From positions 36,720-72,431 of the forward strand of contig DBRH01000030.1 in the NCBI GenBank assembly GCA_002305955.1: a DNA stretch of 35,712 bases, written 5' to 3'. The notes under the pieces were generated by a model, which saw nothing but the letters and a program-made list of their open reading frames with translations, did no database searches and had not been told where the DNA came from. Position numbers and translations under genes: made by a program. Below are positions 31,424 to 35,712 of this stretch, one piece after another. The stretch comes from Kosmotogaceae bacterium UBA1373 (GTDB lineage: Bacteria; Thermotogota; Thermotogae; Petrotogales; Kosmotogaceae). Numbering within the stretch: position 1 is the first letter of the stretch; each line of letters starts with the position of its first letter.

Positions 31424-33520
31424 GTGAAATATGAAGTTGGCAGGTTCACAGAAAATCTCAAAGAAGTAGCTTCGAAGGTCGATAAATACGAAATCGATCT
31501 CGAAGAGGCTGTAAAGGCTTTGAGAAGATTTGGATTCGTAGAGGACGATTACTCCGCCCTTGAGTATCTCACAGGTGAGATGACTAATTCTTCCAGATTA
31601 TTCGAGCTTGGAAGATCCCGCAACGCTTATATAAGAGTTCTTGCATACATTCGTCTGGGCGGGATGCTCCCTCCGGATGGACTTTCCAAATTCATCAAAA
31701 GCCTTGAGTTAGAAAGGCTTGCAATAACGGCCCTCATGCGTGGAATGGCGAGAAATGGCAGAACACTTCCGGTCGAAACCCTCTACTTCCTTTTCGGAAT
31801 GGACCTCGAGATTGATGAGCTGCTACTGGAAACCGTGGAGCTCAAAGATCGTGAGACCAATTCCGCCTTTTTGCTCGAATCGTCCATGCTGAGAGGAAAT
31901 AGTCTAAAGTTCACGGGAGATATGGAAGAGGAGCTAATGAAGGGGGGAAAGAGAGGGGCTCTGGCACTGGATTATCTCGATTTTCACAACGTAAACTGGT
32001 TGGAATATCTGAACCGCTCCAACCTTTCCGATCCCACTATCTCGATGAAAGCCATACTCAAAGCGGTCAGGCGGGGAATCGTTCCAGAGTTCCTTTCGAA
32101 ATGCCGGTTCAATTGGGCGGACAACCTTTACCGTTCTCTAGAAAAACTGAGAGGCGTTCACACTGCCGGTGGATCACTGATCCAGTTTTCTTTTCACGGT
32201 GATCCTTTCAAATCAGGCCAGGGCTCCAGTGGCGGAATCGGGACTTTTCTCAGAACTCTCGGGAACGAACTTGCCGATATTTTGGATAGCGTAGTTACCG
32301 TTGTACCCCTCGAAGAAACGGAGCTGGATGATAATTTACAGCTCTATAGGGTCGAAAAAGACGGCCACTTATTCCTCTACTTTCCGTTTTATGGTTATCA
32401 GAAGCTGAAAGCCGCTCATTTCATCGGTTCTCAATGGTCGCTGGCTTCGACGATAGATGACATTCTTTCAATAGCTGGAATCTCTCCGGCGTATTTCCAT
32501 ACGAGGTTTTCTGATTACGCTTCGCTATCCATGATGAAACTTGCAAGAATCAAAGGAATAAAGACCCACTTCACGCTGACTGTCGACCCTCAGAGAAGGT
32601 TCTCCGGTAACGGGGGGACTCTGCTTGAGACTGGAATCGAAAAGATTATGGAGGATACTTCTCGGGTCCAGATCTCCTGGAGAATGCTAAGAGAGAGTGA
32701 TAGTTTGATAGGAATAGGAGCAAGGCAGAGCGAACGTCAGCTGATTTCTTACTACCCATCTTTGATAAAAGAAGATCTACGCTCTAAGTTGAACATGGTA
32801 CCGGAAGGAATATCCTTGAGAGATGAATGTCCTGCCGAAATACGCCATAGATATACCGGATACAATTCGCTGTTCGAGGTGGAAAGAAAGTACCACATCG
32901 AGCGCGACAGAAAAACTCTGCCCGTTATTCTCACGGTGGGGAGACTGGATCCGCTCAAAGGACAGTTTAAACTCCTTAAGGCCTGGGGAGAATCCCCGCT
33001 CTTCAACAGATACAACCTCGTCATCGTAGGAGGCAGTGTAGAGGACCCCGATGAAGTAGAAGCCGGAGAGCTGAGAAAGATAGAGGAGTACATACGTAAG
33101 TACCCCCGGCTTTCGACGGGGTTCTGTCATCTCTCGGCCATGGGAAACGATTACATACGCTGTCTCGAAAAAGATATCGCGGTCTCGCAAGGTCCACGGC
33201 CACCAGTCTATGCAGCACCCTCTTTTAAAGAGGAGTTCGGCATAGCGATTCTTGAAGCCATGGCGGCTGGTTTTTTAGCGATAGCTCCACGCAGAGGTGG
33301 TGTGAAAGAGTATATAAAGCACGGTTTGAATGGATTCCTAATCGATACCACCTCCGTAGAGACCATCAAAAGGTACCTAGTCAAAATACTTCTTGACAGA
33401 GACCTATCGCCACGCAAAATGAAAATGCTTGCCGAAAACGGCAGCAGGACGGTGTATAGAAGGTATTCGATTTCTGTCGTCGCCGGAATGTTTGCCGATA
33501 TCTACAAATCGCGCCGCTAA
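31424..33520 (+). CDS. Large GT4-type glycosyltransferase with unknown helical N-terminus
   Basis: A 698-residue protein. The first 230 residues are mostly helical with leucine-rich, HEAT-like repeats and match nothing I recognise. The GT-B fold follows: N-lobe motif SGGIGTFLRTLGNELAD near 270, start of the C-lobe at VILTVGRLDPLKGQ near 500, and the donor-binding EX7E segment KEEFGIAILEAMAAG near 601. A nucleotide sugar is probably the donor. GTG 31424 follows GGAGGTG; an open frame from 31241 overlaps the hydroxylase gene without a ribosome site. It lies 97 bases after the catabolic operon and is probably unrelated to it. Product sugar or lipid is unknown. Confidence 0.85.
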   Translation: MKYEVGRFTENLKEVASKVDKYEIDLEEAVKALRRFGFVEDDYSALEYLTGEMTNSSRLFELGRSRNAYIRVLAYIRLGGMLPPDGLSKFIKSLELERLAITALMRGMARNGRTLPVETLYFLFGMDLEIDELLLETVELKDRETNSAFLLESSMLRGNSLKFTGDMEEELMKGGKRGALALDYLDFHNVNWLEYLNRSNLSDPTISMKAILKAVRRGIVPEFLSKCRFNWADNLYRSLEKLRGVHTAGGSLIQFSFHGDPFKSGQGSSGGIGTFLRTLGNELADILDSVVTVVPLEETELDDNLQLYRVEKDGHLFLYFPFYGYQKLKAAHFIGSQWSLASTIDDILSIAGISPAYFHTRFSDYASLSMMKLARIKGIKTHFTLTVDPQRRFSGNGGTLLETGIEKIMEDTSRVQISWRMLRESDSLIGIGARQSERQLISYYPSLIKEDLRSKLNMVPEGISLRDECPAEIRHRYTGYNSLFEVERKYHIERDRKTLPVILTVGRLDPLKGQFKLLKAWGESPLFNRYNLVIVGGSVEDPDEVEAGELRKIEEYIRKYPRLSTGFCHLSAMGNDYIRCLEKDIAVSQGPRPPVYAAPSFKEEFGIAILEAMAAGFLAIAPRRGGVKEYIKHGLNGFLIDTTSVETIKRYLVKILLDRDLSPRKMKMLAENGSRTVYRRYSISVVAGMFADIYKSRR

Positions 33521-33657
33521 TCGTCCGTATTCATGAGGCTAGAGGATAAAGATAGAGGTATGTTGAGATTTGGCATTGTTATGAAAGTAATAATTGCTAA
33601 AATCGTTCTATCCACTCCGGTGAAACAGACTACCGAAAAAACCCGTCACTTTTTGAT

Positions 33658-33701
33658 TTTGTCATAACCCACCCTTTGTCACGGCCCCGAGTTTTTTGTC
33701 A
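33658..33701 (+). repeat. Three direct repeats TTTGTCA upstream of lipoprotein gene
   Basis: TTTGTCA occurs at 33658-33664, 33675-33681 and 33695-33701, spaced 17 and 20 bases, with a further CGTCA at 33644-33648. They lie 50-95 bases before the lipoprotein start and could be regulator sites. No clear promoter is seen in 33521-33752. Confidence 0.35.
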
Positions 33702-33752
33702 GCACAGGTGAATGCAGGAACGGTTATTTTATCGCTGAAGGAGGGCTAGAGA

Positions 33753-34769
33753 ATGAAGAAGGTTATCCCGCTGTTGGTAGCGTTGGTGTTGATCGTTTTT
33801 GGGGCTTGCGAGTATTTGAGCAAACCTGTCACTTACGTACTCACTGTATTGCACGAAGGCAACGGCTCGGTCGTCGTTACTCCGGAAAAGGACAAGTACA
33901 GATTCAACGAGACGGTTTCGCTTGAAGCCGTTCCCGACGAGGGGTGGAAATTCACTCAATGGACGGGGGATCATTCCGGAACCAGCAGACACGCCACCAT
34001 AAAAATGAATCAGTCCAAGGAGATCGTGGCCCACTTTGAAAAGCAAAAGGTCGTCGTCGCGGTGAACATAGTCCCGCTCGAAGGCGGAACTGTAACGGGG
34101 GAGGGGACCTACGATTACGACGAGCTCGTTACGCTGACCGCCCTGCCCAACCCTCCCTTCAACCTCGGAGGCTGGTACAGGAACGACGCTCTGGTGGCGT
34201 CCACTCCGGTCTTTTCCTTCAACACGAAAGATTACTTCCAGACTCAGGAAGCTTACGATCTGGATTTCAAGGTGGAATTCGATCCCAAGACTCTCGAAGT
34301 GACCGTGGCAGCGACGCCGACGGACGCGGGTATCACGACCGGTGGAGGCACTTATCTCTACGGAGATGAAGTGACGATAGGCGTGACTCCCACCGACGGC
34401 CTGAGCTACGAAGGCTGGTTTGTGGGCGAGCAGCTTCTTACGGGTGAACCCTGGTACACTTTCAGCAACGAGGAGATCGCCCAGTACGCTTTCTCCGGTC
34501 CTCAGGCGGGGTTCACGGCTATGGCCCGGTTCGGTCCGCCGACTTACCAGGTTACTCTTTCGGCCTCTCCGACGGAAGGAGGAAAGGTTTCAGGCTGCGG
34601 AAAGTACAAAAAGGGAGACATAGTGACGATAATTGCTATAGCGAACGAGCCTTACACTTTTACCGGCTGGTACACGGTTGAAGAATACGGCACTTATCTC
34701 TTCAGTCCGGCGTGGGAATACTCGTTCCCGGCCATGAACATCGCGCTGGTGGCTTTTTTCGTGAAATGA
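33753..34769 (+). CDS. Lipoprotein with four InlB-type/bacterial beta repeats
   Basis: A 338-residue surface protein. The signal peptide ends VFGAC with lipid-modified C19. Four repeats of about 75-80 residues follow, each with the pattern of a beta strand, a P..GG.V.G.G.Y segment, an EV.L.A.P...  segment and an F..W motif (WKFTQWTGD, FNLGGWYRN, LSYEGWFVG, YTFTGWYTV). These match the Listeria-Bacteroides/Flg_new-type repeat of surface and adhesion proteins. ATG 33753 follows AAGGAGG. Role in binding or envelope structure is not known. Confidence 0.88.
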   Translation: MKKVIPLLVALVLIVFGACEYLSKPVTYVLTVLHEGNGSVVVTPEKDKYRFNETVSLEAVPDEGWKFTQWTGDHSGTSRHATIKMNQSKEIVAHFEKQKVVVAVNIVPLEGGTVTGEGTYDYDELVTLTALPNPPFNLGGWYRNDALVASTPVFSFNTKDYFQTQEAYDLDFKVEFDPKTLEVTVAATPTDAGITTGGGTYLYGDEVTIGVTPTDGLSYEGWFVGEQLLTGEPWYTFSNEEIAQYAFSGPQAGFTAMARFGPPTYQVTLSASPTEGGKVSGCGKYKKGDIVTIIAIANEPYTFTGWYTVEEYGTYLFSPAWEYSFPAMNIALVAFFVK

Positions 34770-34817
34770 GCAGCTTTGCCGATCTTTCGATCCTTCGGCC
34801 AGCGTCTTTGTGATCTG

Positions 34818-34844
34818 TAAAAAGGGCGGGAAGTTCCCGCCCTT
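34818..34844 (-). terminator. Terminator after RNase R gene, possibly bidirectional
   Basis: An 11-bp arm AAGGGCGGGAA and its complement (34822-34844) form a hairpin followed on the minus strand by Ts (34823-34819), directly after the RNase R stop at 34849. On the plus strand the downstream run CCCTTTATTT is weaker, but could also end the lipoprotein transcript. Confidence 0.8.
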
Positions 34845-34848
34845 CCCT

Positions 34849-35712
34849 TTATTTATGGCGCTTTTTCGGCTTTTTCGACCTGGTTTTCTGTTCGTGACTG
34901 GTTTTTTTAACGGGCTTTTTCTCTTTTTCAACTATGTTGAAATCTATCTCCATGGTCGTTTTATCGGCCCTGACCGCCTGAACTTTCAGGTCGTCGCCGA
35001 TCCTGAAGATCCTCTTGTTCTTTCTCCCGACCAGTATGTTCTGGTTTTCTATGAAGTCGTAATAGTCGTCCAGAGTGGATATGTGCACCAGGCCGGATAT
35101 CATCTTTTCGGTTATTTCCACGAAGATTCCGAACTTCGTGAGACCGGTTATAACGCCCTGGAAAACTTCGCCTATGTGGTTGGAGATATATTCGACCTTC
35201 TTCATGTCCAGCAGGTCCCACTCGGCCTCGTTGGCGACTCGCTCCCTTTTGGAAGCCCATGAGGCTATGGAGGGGAGATTTTCCTCGTACTCTCTCTGTT
35301 CGTCGGTGAGTTCGCCGTTTCCACGGGAGGAGAAGACCTTCAGCAGTCTATGGACGACCAGGTCGGGATACCTCCTTATAGGCGAGGTGAAATGTGTGTA
35401 AGCCTGTGAGGCCAGACCGAAGTGGCCGATATTGTTTTCGGAGTAGACGGCGCGTTTCATACCCCTCACCAGCACTCTCTCAATCGAGGCGTGGAGCGGA
35501 TGATCTTTTGTCTTCTCCAGTATCTGCTGCAACGCTTTAGGTTGTACGTTGCGCGGAAGTTTAACGTTCATGCCAAGGGCTTCGAGGTAGTTCTTCAGCT
35601 GCATCATCGACTCGGCGTCGGGTTCCTCGTGGATTCTATAGACGAAGGGGAGGCCGCGGTCGTTGAAGAGTTCGGCCACCGTTTCGTTGGCCAGTATCAT
35701 GAACTCCTCTAT
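34849..35712 (-). CDS. rnr: Ribonuclease R, C-terminal part (5' end outside the window)
   Basis: A 3'-5' exoribonuclease for structured RNA. The frame is open through 35712, so only the last 287 residues are present; ATG 35700 is internal (IEEFMILANETVAE). Seen are the end of the RNB catalytic domain (HFTSPIRRYPDLVVHRLL), the S1 RNA-binding domain (GEVFQGVITGLTKFGIFVEI) and a lysine-rich tail (KKTSHEQKTRSKKPKKRHK), all typical of RNase R. The stop is followed by a terminator. Confidence 0.95.
   Translation of the reverse strand: MEEFMILANETVAELFNDRGLPFVYRIHEEPDAESMMQLKNYLEALGMNVKLPRNVQPKALQQILEKTKDHPLHASIERVLVRGMKRAVYSENNIGHFGLASQAYTHFTSPIRRYPDLVVHRLLKVFSSRGNGELTDEQREYEENLPSIASWASKRERVANEAEWDLLDMKKVEYISNHIGEVFQGVITGLTKFGIFVEITEKMISGLVHISTLDDYYDFIENQNILVGRKNKRIFRIGDDLKVQAVRADKTTMEIDFNIVEKEKKPVKKTSHEQKTRSKKPKKRHK

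Noticed and set aside
1..35712. tRNA, rRNA, CRISPR arrays, insertion sequences, phage genes, attachment sites and origins
   Set aside because: I looked for their hallmarks on both strands and found none I could support.

Overview
The window looks like chromosome from an anaerobic, fermentative bacterium, most likely of the phylum Thermotogota (Kosmotogales/Mesotoga-like). This is inferred from gene content and style: superoxide reductase plus rubredoxin instead of catalase, a two-subunit 2-oxoacid:ferredoxin oxidoreductase, a type-4 uracil-DNA glycosylase, sugar ABC transport without a local ATPase, heavy AGA/AGG arginine use, strong GGAGG-type ribosome sites and many TTG starts. No rRNA, tRNA, CRISPR array, prophage or insertion sequence is visible.

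Layout. 1-3996 (+): the end of an unknown gene, then uracil-DNA glycosylase, a sugar-nucleotide epimerase, RarA and a macro-domain protein in one tight operon. 3974-5434 (-): CcdA and a secreted thioredoxin-fold protein with their own promoter. 5522-6217 (+): superoxide reductase and rubredoxin, ending in a clear terminator. 6254-8772 (+): 2-oxoacid:ferredoxin oxidoreductase. 8765-12552 (-): MTA/SAH-nucleosidase-like protein, HIT protein, RsmC-like methyltransferase, two ECF-type ATPases and a DUF554 membrane protein. 12558-13021 (-): a DUF1292-type acidic protein with promoter and terminator. 13077-13652 (+): a CYTH protein. 13675-18805 (-): HAD hydrolase, sugar-binding protein, two permeases and an NlpC/P60 peptidase. 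18990-20304 (+): a Crp/Fnr regulator and a NUDIX hydrolase.

20354-20589 (-) holds an apparently undescribed small-RNA gene of about 200 nt. It has a near-consensus promoter, a rho-independent terminator, no convincing ORF, a threefold internal motif and a C-rich hairpin loop resembling the 16S anti-Shine-Dalgarno sequence.

20955-31326 (+) is a ten-gene catabolic operon, mostly coupled by ATGA overlaps: carbon-nitrogen hydrolase, CaiB/BaiF CoA-transferase, AllH (DUF2877), FdrA/AllF, a 59-residue protein, AllG (DUF1116), a cyclase-family metal hydrolase and a three-subunit xanthine-dehydrogenase-family molybdenum hydroxylase. FdrA, AllG and AllH correspond to the E. coli oxamate carbamoyltransferase. 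I infer a pathway in which a heterocyclic or related N-compound is hydroxylated, opened and deaminated, and a carbamoyl group is recovered as carbamoyl phosphate for ATP. The hydroxylase lacks both purine-binding residues of xanthine dehydrogenase, so the substrate is probably not xanthine.

The window closes with a large GT4 glycosyltransferase carrying an unusual helical N-terminus, a repeat-containing lipoprotein, and the 3' part of RNase R on the minus strand.
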